Program-made: the position numbers and the translations under genes
Notes under the pieces: generated by a model
Seen by the model: the letters and a program-made list of their open reading frames with translations, nothing else
What the model was told of the DNA's origin: nothing
The model's database searches: none
Source: Apricaphanius iberus
Taxonomy: Eukaryota; Chordata; Actinopteri; Cyprinodontiformes; Aphaniidae
Reading direction: 5' to 3'
Assembly: GCA_028564705.1 (NCBI GenBank)
Contig: JAPXFQ010001391.1
Span: 496,001 to 560,000, forward strand
DNA length: 64,000 bases
Shown here: positions 1 through 11,447 of the stretch, piece by piece
Numbering within the stretch: the stretch's first letter is position 1
How the letters are laid out: every line of letters begins with the position of its first letter

Positions 1-365
1 TCACTGACTAACACACATTATTATATTCATATGTCCAGTCTGATTATACTTCATTGCTATGCTGTGAAAAATGCCAATGCGCAAAGCTAACCACTCTTCT
101 TCTGCTTAGTTAACATCTGTGGTTGCTATCAACCACCACCAAGACAGCTGGAAGTGGATAGCCATTCATCCATTAACATTATTCCTTCCTCCACCGGGAA
201 GCTTAAGTGTTCCCAAAAAAGGGGCATTGAAGGGGGGTATTACTCAAAACTGACTTTTCGAAGCGTAACATCCTGATAACATGTTATTCTCTAATTAAAA
301 ACATGCCTGAAGTGTTGCTTTGACTCATCCACCTGTGTTGGACTAATCTTTGAGTCTCTGCCGGT
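1..365. other. Unassigned sequence
   Basis: No coding pattern, repeat terminus or RNA-like signal was recognised before the LINE relic that follows. Confidence 0.4.
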
Positions 366-760
366 AGTCATTGTGGTTGCTGTTTTCCCTGCAAAAAAGC
401 ATCTGAGCATCTTATTGACTTTTTAGGTAGACCTGTGATGATAATGTTGCAGTAGACAATCTGACTAAAGATGAAAGGATGGTCCTTTTGTGACACTAGT
501 CCTTTAATCCTAGAAATATTTTTTTGCATGGGACAGAAGGCTGACCTTGTTATTGCCTTTATGTGACCCTTGAGGTTCAGGTCTGAGTCCATTATTACAC
601 CTAGATTACGGGCCTGATCAGAAATTTCTAGTTTTATTAACTTAGGCTGTGTACCGACTCTTGATTGTTCTTCTTTAGTTCCAAAAATAACTACTTCAGT
701 TTTGTTTCTGTTCAGCTGGAGAAAGTTATGAGGAGAATTTGCATAACGCAACGAAGTTTT
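366..760 (-). pseudogene. L2/CR1-clade LINE reverse transcriptase fragment
   Basis: The minus strand encodes about 127 residues matching the C-terminal half of a fish non-LTR reverse transcriptase. In order one sees the thumb entry NFLQLNRNKTEVVIFG, the block NLGVIMDSDLNLKGHIKAITRSAF, and a damaged form of the usual DYCN-S-LSGLP-KS motif, here YCNIIITGLPKKS. The YADD catalytic segment lies upstream in such proteins and is absent, so this is a 5'-truncated copy. No 3' UTR or microsatellite tail is visible next to it, so both ends are lost. It cannot make a working enzyme. Clade assignment to L2 or CR1 rests on motif style only. Confidence 0.75.
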
Positions 761-2846
761 GTTTTTTAAGAAGTACTTTCTCCCTACAAATATGCATTAA
801 CTATGGAGATCAAAACAAACATACACTCCCAAGCACACTTGCCACTCACTCGTCAACTGTGCATTTGTCCTCACATGTCCTCTCATCTTCCATCCTCTGC
901 GAAAAATAATGGATAAACAGAGCCCTTGAGACAGTGATGAGGCAGTCAGAGTGATCTGTGATGGCAGAAAAGAATACATTTAGTTGGTGGTGTAGGATTC
1001 TTGTAAGCTCTTCATTGTGTGAGCCCAATTTTATCAATCAGTGCTATTGTTTCTGTCTCATCGCAAACACAATATATTCATGGAAATCAGTTAATGAAGG
1101 TTTGAGTTTTTAACCTCTTAAGCCCCAGGGTCTCTCCAAGCTCCTGGCATGAATAGGACAAAGTGTCCCATCTTTGAGGCTGTGGGGTAGATTGGGTTAA
1201 ATCTTTAAGCGGTTTGCACTTGTATAACTGCAGTTGTATTTTTGTAAAATGAGCCCTCATCAACACTAGAAAAGATAGAGCTGATGATTTCAAATTTGAT
1301 GCAGATTCATAAGACTGTCAATGGAAAAAAATGGAAATTAGTGCAACTGGTTGGTAGAAAGTATAATGTTTCCAAAACAATTATTTCACCTGAATTCTTT
1401 TTCTTTTTTAGATATCTCACTTGGGACCGGAACAAGATAGTTTTCAGCTTAATTAGCCCTGACCACTAAATCAAAACTCCCACAAAATCCCCTTTTCAAT
1501 GTGTTTAGTTGTTAAATATTAATTTTGACCAGATTCTTCATCACATTGATATTGAATGATTTAGAAGAATGGTCACAATTTGTTACACTAAATTGTTTCA
1601 GCAAAACATAAAACATTACATGTACTCTAAATTGAAAGAGCAACATCCAAACACTTATTGATAATCAGTTGTCTCACTGTATTTACCATAGAAAAAGTTC
1701 TATTTAATATATTGTTCAAACAAAATGCAAAAAGTTTTTTTTTCTTAGCACAGAAAAATATATCTTAGAATTAATTTAAAAATTATCTTAATTCTGGCAC
1801 AAAATGCACTGGATTTTGTAAAATTAAACTGAATTAATGTGAGGAAAAAAATGCATCATACACCCCAACTGACAAAAGGTGAAGTGAAACAGGGGCCAAG
1901 GTGTATTTTCGAATAGAAAGCATTTTTTTCCTAAAAAAAATCCATTAGTGACTCAGTGCAGTGTTATTACCACCAGCTACTTAAGCCCACAACATCCCAG
2001 CTTTGATGTTCTTTTTAGTCATGTCTTGGCAATTTCCAAAGAGGTGAGCTTGAAAATATCACATGAAGGTGGGAAAGTGTAGAGGGAGCGCTTTCTTCAA
2101 TAGAAAGAGTAGGGGAGCTACTGAAAGCCTTTTTTTATGGCTTCCTTGAAACACTTTCAATTAGCTATATTGTTGCCATTGTGGCAGGAGTGTTGTGGAG
2201 CTCGCAGGGCAGCAGGGATGAAAATGTCTGTTTCCGGAACGCTGTAATCAGGATGCCACAAAGGAAAATAACGGGTGACAAATCAGATTTAAGAGGGATT
2301 GTGGAGTGAAAAAAATGAAGTTACACCAAATCAGACATTTTCAGAGAAAGTCACAAGTTCAAAAACCGCTAACAAAGCCTAACTTTAAAATAGACAGAGA
2401 CCAAACACACAATTTAAACTGCTATCCAATTTTCTGCTCCTCTCATTCTGATAGTGATCCTTCTCTCTAGCTTACGCTCACTCTTATTCCTCTCAGTGTC
2501 TGCATGGTGACATTAAGTATAAAGCATGTTTTTGCCCTGGGCTACAGGTGTGCCTATAAAATGACACTGTTACGATTAGGATTGAAGTTTGGGGCATACC
2601 AAGTTTGATGGTGCCCACATGTACAAGTTAAATGGCCAATGGAGAAACATTTACTGTTTGGATGAGATAAAAGTTTGACCGAAGTAGCCACAAAACAATA
2701 AAAAACATCTGCAGCAGTCATGTACACACGTAGCTGGGGTTTAGAAAAAAAACAAATAGTTTCCTCAGCTTTAAACAAAAAAATCCTTATCCAGATGTAA
2801 CCGGATAAGAGCGTTTTTAAGCACAGTCATAGACATAGAAAACCTA
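761..2846. other. AT-rich stretch without recognised genes
   Basis: Small open frames here have no domain-like pattern. About 2160-2300 is less AT-rich and more complex than its surroundings, but I can assign it nothing. Confidence 0.35.
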
Positions 2847-2870
2847 AATAATAATAATAATAATAATAAT
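2847..2870. repeat. (AAT)n microsatellite
   Basis: About eight uninterrupted copies of a trinucleotide repeat. No adjoining LINE sequence was recognised, so it is either an independent microsatellite or the only trace of a LINE tail. Confidence 0.9.
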
Positions 2871-5800
2871 CAAATCAAATAAATTATTGAAAGAAATATC
2901 AGGCTTTTCCAAAATCCATCACCATTTACTTTACAATCTGAAACATTTATTGTAAAAACTATAACATGCTTTAATTTTCAGTTTTCTTTTGAATCACTAA
3001 AATGTATTTATTATATTGAATATTTCTGAGGAACTGTTTCAAATCTGTGTTGCATGAAATCACGCATGTTCTGTTACCTGTGAGCATGTGTTACAGCCCA
3101 GGATGATTGGACCACATACCACTAAACCTCAGCAGTCATCGTTTTGCTTTGTTTTTTCTCCCAGAAACAGAATGTTTGATACCCAAATGCACAAGTTTTC
3201 TGTTGTTTCAATATTACTTTGTCCAGACAGAAACATACAGGCATTGAAACAGGCAAATGTTCTACAAAGAAATAAAAAAATTAAAAAACAGAACACACAC
3301 GCGGCAGATTTTATTTGGGAAAACATGGTCTTCCACCCACAGTGGACAAGTCACAAAACAAAATACAATTCTGTGTTATTATTACTTATGGACTTTGTTA
3401 GGAACTTTAAGTAGGATGTGTGTGGGGCAAGGACTTGATTAACAAGGATGTTGGCCCCTGGACTGGAGCTTGTTTTGGTTCCCTATCTCTTACTAACGCA
3501 CATTATAGTACAATGATAGATTGTCCTAAACACCATCAGGTATGAACTGTTGCATTTAGGTTAAATACGTCTTCAGACCAATAGCTCTGTGTTGTTCCTA
3601 AAGAAATGTTCTATAACACCATAATAGTCAAGTACTTGACTATTGTTTGTATTCATAAAAATTCTAAAACATTAATACATCTCAGCTGACATGGGTATAT
3701 GAGGTTTGTATAGAGTAGAAAGTTTGCAAAACATGCTTTCATAAAAAAAAGGGGGGAAATGTATTTTTGGTCAACCCAAAACTTGGGGTCCTGGGCTGTT
3801 GACCCTGTAAGAACTTTATAAAATCTTGCCACGTGTTGGACAACAAAATGTGGAATTCACCCAGGGCAAGTAAGAAAGAACTCTATAAGCTCTGTAAATG
3901 ACCTTCTATGAGAAGAAATGTGCTTTACACAGTACTGGACTGACATTACTTCCCCTGAAAAGAGTACACATAGAAGAAGTGCAACAATAGCTCAATCAAT
4001 CCCTCCTTTCAGTGAAAAGAAACAGTTCTTGCCAGGAGGCTGGGTGAAACTCACGATTTCTTCGCTGAAACTGATAATGCTGCAAGCTTCAGAGAAGAAT
4101 ATTATGGAATTATTGGATAATAATCTTTAGTGAATTTATTATTGATCTGTAATATAATCAGATATTTTTTCTTCAAAATAACCCTTTTAGGCTGCTGCAA
4201 GTATCAAATTATATCCTGTATGAGTAAGCTTTCCCTATGCAGATATATGAAAAGATCAGTTTATAATTTTTTTTCCAAGCTTCACTGCGGAACTTCACAG
4301 ATGGGGGATGTTTATATTTGCAAAAAAATAAATAAAAAATTACCTGTGCCTACTGTTGCAACTCCATGTGCAGTATCCTCATAAAATTAACCTTTGCTGT
4401 TGGTGCAGTTGTAATTGGAGCTGTAGACAGTTAACAACCATTCTCAAATCAGTCTCCAATTACAATAAAAAGACAATTAATAATTAGTGTTAGTAAATTG
4501 GTGTTATAAATCGGTGCATTTTAAAGAGTTTAAAAAGGACTTAATGTCACAGTAAGACTGCTAAGCAACCAATGCTTGACAAACATTTTCTTGCACACGC
4601 TCTCAAAAAAGCCCCGACCTTCCTCCCCAGCCTAAACCAGTTTTTGTTTTGAGGAAATTACTAAATGTAATGCAGTAATAAACAAATAAAAGTGTGTGCT
4701 GCTGTGTGGATTACACGTGTTTCCAAAGGAAACTTTCACAATCAAACACAATGGAGTTAACAAGCTATGTTAACAAAATTGAAGGAAATAAAAATGAAAC
4801 ATGTTTAAAATCAATACAGGATTAACTGTGATAAAATAATAGCAAAAGTGAGAAAAATAACATTATCTAACAGTAAAAAATAATGATAATAAAAAAATTG
4901 GAAGATTGAAGCTCACAAAAGAACTACACAACTCGCAAAACTCCCACCCTGACATCTCACTGGCAGATATGAGTGTCACACATCTGCACTTTTTGAAGCA
5001 TACCATTTTTTTTGTGTGTTTCAAATTTGGATCCATTTAATCATGGGTATTGTAGTGACCTTGATATTTTACACTGCAATGTTTGCAAAAACTTTTGTGC
5101 TACACCTGCCAAACTTGCAGACATTGGAATTTCTCAGACGCAATATTTTTTAAATACATAGCAAAATGTTCTCCTAAACCCGTGGTCTATCATATAAATT
5201 ACAATGAAATGCTCAGAAGTTGTTAGTTTTAACATGACAAGGTAAATACTTCTGCAAGGCACTACATATGTTTACAGTTAGAGTGTGCACGTATCTTGCT
5301 TCTTATTTGATTACACAGTCACACAAAGGCATAAAAAAGAACCCAAGCACATGTCATGACAGAAAAAAATACCACAAGGCATATAGAAATAGGGAGATGC
5401 AAATTTGTGGACAAAGATAGAGACACCTAGTAACAAAGGAGAAAAGAAACTAGGATAAAGCTTTTGCAGGGTACTTTGTTCAGCTTAAAAAGAAATTGTA
5501 TAAATCAGCAGGTGTCTTTCTGTGAAAACAGACAAAGATGAATGTGAAGGTTGGCGGAGCCATTTATTTGCTCTAGACCTGTAATCATTCCAACAAAATG
5601 AAAAATACACAGAGAAGTAAAATAAGAAACACGATAAAATAGAAAAATAAACAGAGACTGAAAAACAAACCGAGAAATAACATAAGAAACACAGTAAAAA
5701 AGTAAAAAAGAACAAAAACAGTGGAGCATGTGTATTCAGGCTGTGGACTCTCAGAAAACCACACAGGACCTGTTAAAAAACCGAGACATACCCAGACATG

Positions 5801-6915
5801 GCTTCCCTTCACTGCCCTGTGACACAAAATGGGATTTCTGTGTTTGAGCAGAGGGGGGTCCAGTGGCTGCACAGAAACACATCAAGGGGTGAGGGCTTCA
5901 AAATCGCTGGTGCCAGATTGGATGTCAGCTGCAGCATAAGTGACTATCTATTATCAGTACAGTTCATGTGAAGAGTGCTCTTTATAGACAGCACAAACAG
6001 CCCAGAAAATCCTCTGAAATACAGCCAACTCTGGCACCCTGCAGGGAGGGTTTGCACAGAGGAATCTGCATTCATGCACACATCCACAAGGCACATACAG
6101 TATACACAGTATTCACAAACATTAATTTAAACATTGATACATGAGCAGTGGCACAAGATCCTCTCAAAAGATTAAGACATTGATATATCTACACCATACA
6201 AACACAGACACAAAAGCAGTGTTGGTCTCTTTTAGATGCGACCAGTGTTGAAATGAGTCTAAAAGAATGACAATAATAACAATAGTTTCTGGCCTAACAA
6301 GACAAAAGTGGAACCTTTTTGAAATGTGTGCACTTAAGATTCTGTAGTATGACGTTAAACAAGCTATTAATGTTCAAAGAAAGAGAAATGTGGCTGATTT
6401 AAAGCAATTCCACAATGAAGGGAGGCAATTAGGAAACCTACACTTTATATTTACTTTTGTCTAACGTTAAAGTCTGATGGTCTGAAATTATTAAGAGTGA
6501 CACCAAAAAAATCTCAAAAACTGTAAACATGTTTTTTTTCTTCCTAAAGATTAAGATATGTTTTAGTGGCCAGAGATCCTGATTAGTTTCTTAGAAGAAC
6601 CAATCACAGTAACAGTCCTTTCACTAAACCATGACAGTAGTTCAATTTTGGATTTTTATGTCACTGTGTATAATCTTTTGCTAATGTACAGTTCTCTGTT
6701 CACATGCACACCATATGTTGGTGTGCTCTGCTGCAACAGCAAAGGCAGATGCTAATCTATGTAGTGAATCGTTATCTGGATTTCTTGGATCATTAAATTC
6801 ATGCAATGGGATAACAAGGAGAAGTGGATGAGAGCCGATGCTAATAGGAGCTAAACATTAGGACCACCTCTTCGCTATAACACGAATCTTCCCTCAGAAG
6901 CACAAAATCCCGGCA
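2871..6915. other. AT-rich stretch without recognised genes
   Basis: Mostly A/T-rich unique-looking DNA. The overlapping minus-strand frames around 5485-5870 come from an A-rich plus strand, which gives phenylalanine/serine-rich translations. Those are composition effects, not proteins. No transposon ends were recognised. Confidence 0.35.
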
Positions 6916-7469
6916 ACCAGTGTAGAATAAAATTTTTGTAAAAAAATAATTCAGTGCATGTTCAAGCAGAGACAAAATGGAGCCAATTTCCAGTTCTCAG
7001 TTTTATTTTAAACAGATTAAGATAATGCAGTTTACAGAGAAACATGCCCATTTTCTCTGGGCCAGATAAAGACATCTGACCACGAATGGTTTCATGCCAT
7101 AACTTTTATAGACATCCAAAAACTTCCCAGGATCTGGGCGTCTCTTCTCCCTCGGAATCTGCTCCAATCAGAATGTTTTTAAAAAGTGTCTTGACAACCA
7201 CTTGTCCGTCCAGAATTATGCATTCATAAGATGGAAGTGTCCTCCTCCTGGGTCCAAGTCAAAAGTTCATTCTGAGTTTTATGGTTTTATGGTCCCGGTT
7301 CCTCCCCTACATCTAATCTACAGACATCCTGGTTTTACAGCCTGCAATAAAACTCTTTGTCTCAGAGGTCCTCAAAAGGTCACACATACTCCCAACATAC
7401 ACAAGGGCTTTGATGTTCCTCAAAAGGTGCCCAATTAAAATACTGGTAAACAATGTGTTTTACAACCAT
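6916..7469. mobile_element. Probable solo LTR of an endogenous retroelement
   Basis: A 544-bp unit (6921-7464) begins TGTAGAATAA and ends GTGTTTTACA, so it has TG...CA ends with a short TGTA/TACA inverted repeat. It is bordered by ACCAG (6916-6920) and ACCAT (7465-7469), a 5-bp target duplication with one mismatch. On the minus strand TATAAAAG near 7105 is followed about 100 bases later by AATAAA near 7003, a promoter plus poly(A) layout. The plus strand also has AATAAA near 7347, so orientation is not settled. No gag, pol or env sequence and no primer-binding site adjoin it, which fits a solo LTR left by recombination. Confidence 0.5.
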
Positions 7470-7716
7470 GAATAATATAGAACAGACTTTTACCTCTGAA
7501 TGCTTAACTGTATATAAAAATAGCCCCAAAAAAGTAAAATACAACACCAGCAATGAGATATTGTGAACAAACAGAGCTTTTTATTCATGATATTCCATTA
7601 GATTGTCTCAAAAGTTGCATTTGATGTTTAATGTGACATTTTAATAACTTTAGTTTCCTTTTTGTCCTTCCCACTTATTAGTGTTATTTCTTGATGTACC
7701 TTTCAAACATACGTAT
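7470..7716. other. AT-rich spacer
   Basis: Short AT-rich stretch between the LTR and the microsatellite tail of the next LINE. Nothing recognised. Confidence 0.4.
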
Positions 7717-7768
<52 letters not shown>

Positions 7769-7769
7769 T
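7717..7769. repeat. (AAT)n microsatellite, probable LINE 3' tail
   Basis: About 17 copies of a trinucleotide repeat directly abutting the 3' end of the minus-strand L2 element. L2-clade LINEs typically end in short tandem repeats made or expanded at integration. This explains its position better than an independent origin. Confidence 0.9.
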
Positions 7770-8575
7770 ATATTTTTTTAAGGCACCTTTCTAAAACACA
7801 ATGTCATCTTACAGCAAAGATAAAACAGAAAAAGAATACATAGACAATCAACAAAACAATTAATCAAATAGCAAATAGACAGGAAATCAACCGAAATCAG
7901 TGTCTAAAGTGAATATGCTTGTTTGAACAGATGGTTTTTGAACTGTGATTTAAGTAAAGGAAGAAATTCAATGTTTCTGATGTCAGAAGGAAGCAAGTTC
8001 CATATCTGAGGAGCAGAGCAATTGAAAGCTCTGCTCCACATAGTGACGAGTGAGGCAAAAGGAACAACAAGATGAATGGCTGACAAAGATGTGAGAGAAC
8101 AGGAAGGAGAGGCAATTTGAAACAGGTCAGACAGATAAGGAGGGATACGGCATACCCTTACATATTAGAATTAGATTTTTAAAGTAGGTCTGGGTTTATG
8201 GGCAACCAGTGAAGCTGCTGAAGAACTGGGGTAATGTGTTCTCTTGAGGGAGTCGTAGTTGTAATCTGAGCTGCAGAATTCTTTAGGAGTTACAGTTTAT
8301 GAAGGGATTTATTGGGTAGACCAAAAAGAAGAGGATTAAAATGGTCTATCTGGTAAGTGATGAGGCTATGGAGAAGGATGGCATCAGCATGAGGAAGAAG
8401 GAAAGGACGCAGTCGGTTAATGCCGTGCAAGTAGAAGTATGCAAAACAGGTGATAATTATGTGAGACTGAAATGAGAGTGTATTGTGAAGTATGACAACC
8501 AGACTCTTTATCTGAGGGAGGGATGAACAGAGGAAAGGAATTGAAATGACCAGTAAAGTGCCATGGTATGACGTG
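7717..8575 (-). mobile_element. L2-clade LINE, 5'-truncated 3' end
   Basis: Read on the minus strand the order is: a decayed thumb region (about 8575-8460), [56 protein letters not shown] (about 8225), then SRAFNCSAPQIWNLLPSD and FKNHLFKQAYS. The stop is near 7900, followed by a short 3' UTR and the (AAT)n tail. These blocks are the standard C-terminal half of fish L2 ORF2. The catalytic YADD region is missing upstream. Several in-frame stops and frame changes (for example after KSLHKL) show an inactive copy. It lies next to a Tc1 relic and may be truncated against it. Confidence 0.8.
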
Positions 8576-8829
8576 TTTTATATTGACACTATATAAACAA
8601 ACAGAATTTACATTGATTTGACTGACAAAAGACAATATACGTACCTCAACTGGTTGAAAATATTTTTGTGGCCCTTTAAGAATTCTATTTGAGTACCCCT
8701 CCTTTAAAGTAAATAATCCCATTGCAGCTCTGCCCTTTGTTCTGCTTGAAGGTGGACCTCTCAGTTTTGAGAATTCTGTAGCTTCTGACAGGTTTTCCTT
8801 CAGGATTGCCCTGGATTTAGATCCATTAA

Positions 8830-9773
8830 TGGTGCTTAAACACCGAACACGATAGATGTGACCAAAAAGCACCACACTCCCCTAGCTGGTTGTTCGCACA
8901 TTCGCACCTTGAAGCATGTCCAAAGCGAAATAGTCGCACTTTAAAACATGCTATTTTCCCACACGTGAAGCGGAATTACGTAACTTGTGGGAGGACCCTG
9001 ACCAGGACCACTCTGCTGGCCTCCTCCTCCATCCCTCCTTATCCCAAGCTGATGGGCCTCCCACAAAGCTGGGACAGTGCAGTGGGGGTTTGGACTACCA
9101 GTTGAGCTGTGGTTGAGGGATCCATAAACACCCCGGCTCCTTGCCCAGTTTGTGCCGCGAACATCCACGTTTTGCCTGCTGACACTCCGACTACTAAGCT
9201 GAGCGGCTGTCCATCTGTCTGCGGTTAGTAGACAGGCCTGGGTGTCCGGGTGAGGAAGCTGTTCATGGCTCACTTCTCGATGGAGAGCGGGGCCTTTTGC
9301 GGTCACAACAGCTCTTTTAAGAGCCATCCACAAGCCTCTTAAATGCATTACTGTCTAAATAGTTTAACCTCTTTATAATGTTTATTTTTTTATTCCTGTC
9401 TCTGTATAGAAAACAGCTGGTGTTTTGCAGCTCGGGGTGAGCTGGTGCTGATGCTGTGACTCCATTCACTCAGTCACAGCAGCACTGACACCCGTCAGCT
9501 GATTGGTTGTCGCGGCACGACTTGAAGCGAGAGTTGAGATTTCTCCAACAAAATGCACCACGTAAAATGCAGCGCGTATTTTTCGGTCGCGCCTGAAACG
9601 CACCAGCTGTGATACTTGGTAACGCAAATCAGGCAGAAAAGCTTTTTCGATACGCAAACCTGCTTCTGATTTGTCACCAGATCCCCAGTCGCGCTTCATC
9701 GCACTCCTCCATCGACTTTACATTGAAACCTGACTCTCTGGTTGCGTTGGTCGCGTTCAGTGTGTAAGCACCG
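8830..9773 (-). mobile_element. PIF/Harbinger-type MITE (family A), copy 1
   Basis: A 944-bp element with imperfect terminal inverted repeats (left TGGTGCTTAAACACCGAACA; right end read inward CGGTGCTTACACACTGAACG). It is flanked by TAA at 8827-8829 and 9774-9776. A 3-bp TWA duplication is the hallmark of PIF/Harbinger insertion. The interior shares with the 43-44 kb copies the 'agcttttctgcctga' segment, the 'ggatccctc' segment and a GATTGGTTGTCGCGG CCAAT-type motif (about 9501), in the opposite orientation. There is no transposase. It sits inside the Tc1 relic, which proves insertion. The family assignment is inferred from TSD length and TIR style. Confidence 0.65.
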
Positions 9774-9861
9774 TAATTTTTTCATCAACTCTGACCAGCT
9801 TCCTTGTTCCTGCTGAAAAGCAGTTTCAAAGCAGGAAGCCTCCACCATATTTTTACAGTGA

Positions 9862-10106
9862 CTGTTGTGCCAGATGAATGCAAAGCTGCAGATACACTGA
9901 AGTCTTTCAAATCTAAAATAAAAACTTATCTATTTTGACTAGCCTATGAGTAACTGATGATTTTGTCTTTTATTCTTTTTGTTATAACTGTTATTCCTTT
10001 TTTTTCCTTTCTTACTTTTGTACTCCGTGCTTTTGAACTGCTACTCCGGCACCTTGAACTGCCTTGTGTTGAAATTGTACTATACAAATAAAATTGCCTT
10101 GCCTTG
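9862..10106 (+). mobile_element. L2-type LINE 3' end fragment
   Basis: The plus strand reads PDECKAADTLKSFKSKIKTYLF then a stop, the extreme C-terminus of a fish L2-like ORF2. A short 3' UTR follows, ending TGCCTTGTGTTGAAAT, CTATACAAATAAAATTGCC and a duplicated CCTTG tail at 10097-10106. Everything upstream of the last ~25 codons is missing, so this is a strongly 5'-truncated insertion into the Tc1 relic. The same tail type occurs at 46100-46154. Confidence 0.75.
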
Positions 10107-10235
10107 TGGAACCCTTAACTCATCTGGCCATAGCACCTTCTTCAACATATTACTGTGATCTATAAACAAACAGAAACAAATAGTATTCCTGTTGAAAGAT
10201 TCTCCCACTTGACCTGTGGATTTCTGCAGCTCCTT

Positions 10236-10919
10236 CAGAACTACCATGACTATCTTAGCTGCTTCTCTGTCCCTCTTGCTTGACCTGTTTGCTTGGTCGA
10301 CGACCATATCTTAATAAGTGTAAGCAAAGGATGGCTTAAAGAGATAATCACCACAACCTCAAAAGTTCTAGTTCTCCTAGCAGCAGCAATCTCAAAATCA
10401 TGCCTGCAGGAGATTTTTTGTTTTGCCCTGTGCTGAAACAGCATGGCAGCTGTAATCTGCATGCCACCTGATCTGACCAATGAATGGCTGCCTGGGTAAT
10501 CATTTCATTTGACCTAGCAACCAAAAGCACCCGGTGAGTTTATGACTAACAGGCAGTAAAAAAAAGGGTGGGAAGAAGAATATATCCCTGGGATATTATA
10601 AGATCAAATGTTGAGGAAAGAGCTAAAAAGGCAAATTTGCAGGTCCTTTTTAAATTTTTAATGACTTGCTCACTCAGCATGAGCCTGCTGTTTACTATTG
10701 AACTTAGACTGTTATAAATACAAAGCCATGGATTCATGATGGATAGCTAAACACCAGCAGAGTCTGATTTAAATTTACATGAGGGTTATGTTTCATTCTT
10801 ACCCTATTAAATGTAAATCAGATTGCATGATGAAATGTATAAAGCTGTAAAGGAATATTTTGCATTCAAATTAAAACTCAATATCAATCAACGTTAACCA
10901 GAGCAAATTCAAAAAGCAG
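10236..10919. other. Unassigned sequence between Tc1 relics
   Basis: May include upstream parts of the Tc1 relic to its left, but no transposase block or inverted repeat was recognisable. Confidence 0.35.
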
Positions 10920-11335
10920 TTTTTAAATCTTGATTTGATTTATTAAGGGTAAAAAGCCAAGCTGGCCCTGCTTTTTGTGCCTGTTATGATTTGTTTTCAC
11001 CATCTAAGTAGATCACCTGCAAATCAGGAAAACGTCTGTGGCAAAATATTTTTTGGTGCACATGATTTTGCACCCTTTATTTGGAATATTGATAAATCAT
11101 ACCCAAGGTCTTTTATATTTCTTTAGAAGAAGTTTGGTCTGGTCTTTGGAGAATTTCCTTTTTATATATAAATTCAAAGAGGAACTTTGTGGTGACCTTT
11201 GGATCATTGTCCAAAGTGGTAAACTGATGGCCAGACCTTTTCCTTCAGGTCTTTTTGGCAGAGATCAGAATTTTTGGTTCCTTAACTACAGCGACTCATC
11301 TTGAAGCAGCAAAGCAACCCCCAATCGTAACACAC
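10920..11335 (-). mobile_element. Decayed Tc1-like transposon 3' portion
   Basis: On the minus strand about 11335-11300 reads IGGCFAASR, the Tc1 V-WGCFAASG block. It is followed by the degraded LKEKVWPSV and then DNDPKVTTKFLFEF, the DNDPKHT motif holding the second catalytic Asp. Downstream is AT-rich sequence like fish Tc1 3' UTRs. Frame shifts and stops separate the blocks. No terminal repeat was located, so the edges are approximate. Confidence 0.55.
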
Positions 11336-11447
11336 AGTACGTTTATAGTACATGCAGTAAAGTGCTCTTCATTTTAACATTATTTTGTCTCTGCTGAGGC
11401 TCTTGTGCCATTTGGAGGGTGAGTGGAGGTACCTTAACCTAGTCTAA

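Larger units (their letters stand above)
8690..10235 (-). mobile_element. Tc1-like transposase relic split by two insertions
   Basis: Three minus-strand pieces form one decayed Tc1/mariner transposase in the correct order. Piece 1 (10235-10107) ends in KKVLWPDELRV, the W-DE block holding the first catalytic Asp. Piece 2 (about 9861-9777) carries VKYGGG, then CFSAGTRKLVRVDEK, close to the usual GGGS-M-WGCFSA-GTGKLV block. Piece 3 (8829-8690) carries NGSKSRAILKENLSEA, the next family block, then a degraded equivalent of the QQDNDPKHTA motif. Between pieces 1 and 2 lies an L2 tail, and between 2 and 3 a MITE with a TAA duplication. Removing the MITE and one TAA rejoins the frame as VDEK-INGSK. 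Stops and lost motifs make it inactive. Confidence 0.7.

Noticed and set aside
5485..5872. Hydrophobic minus-strand frames resembling membrane proteins
   Set aside because: Produced by an A-rich plus strand that translates to F/S/L on the other strand in several overlapping frames.
8417..8875. A 152-codon gene on the minus strand
   Set aside because: It mixes a Tc1 transposase fragment, a MITE end and unrelated sequence. Only the Tc1 segment is meaningful.
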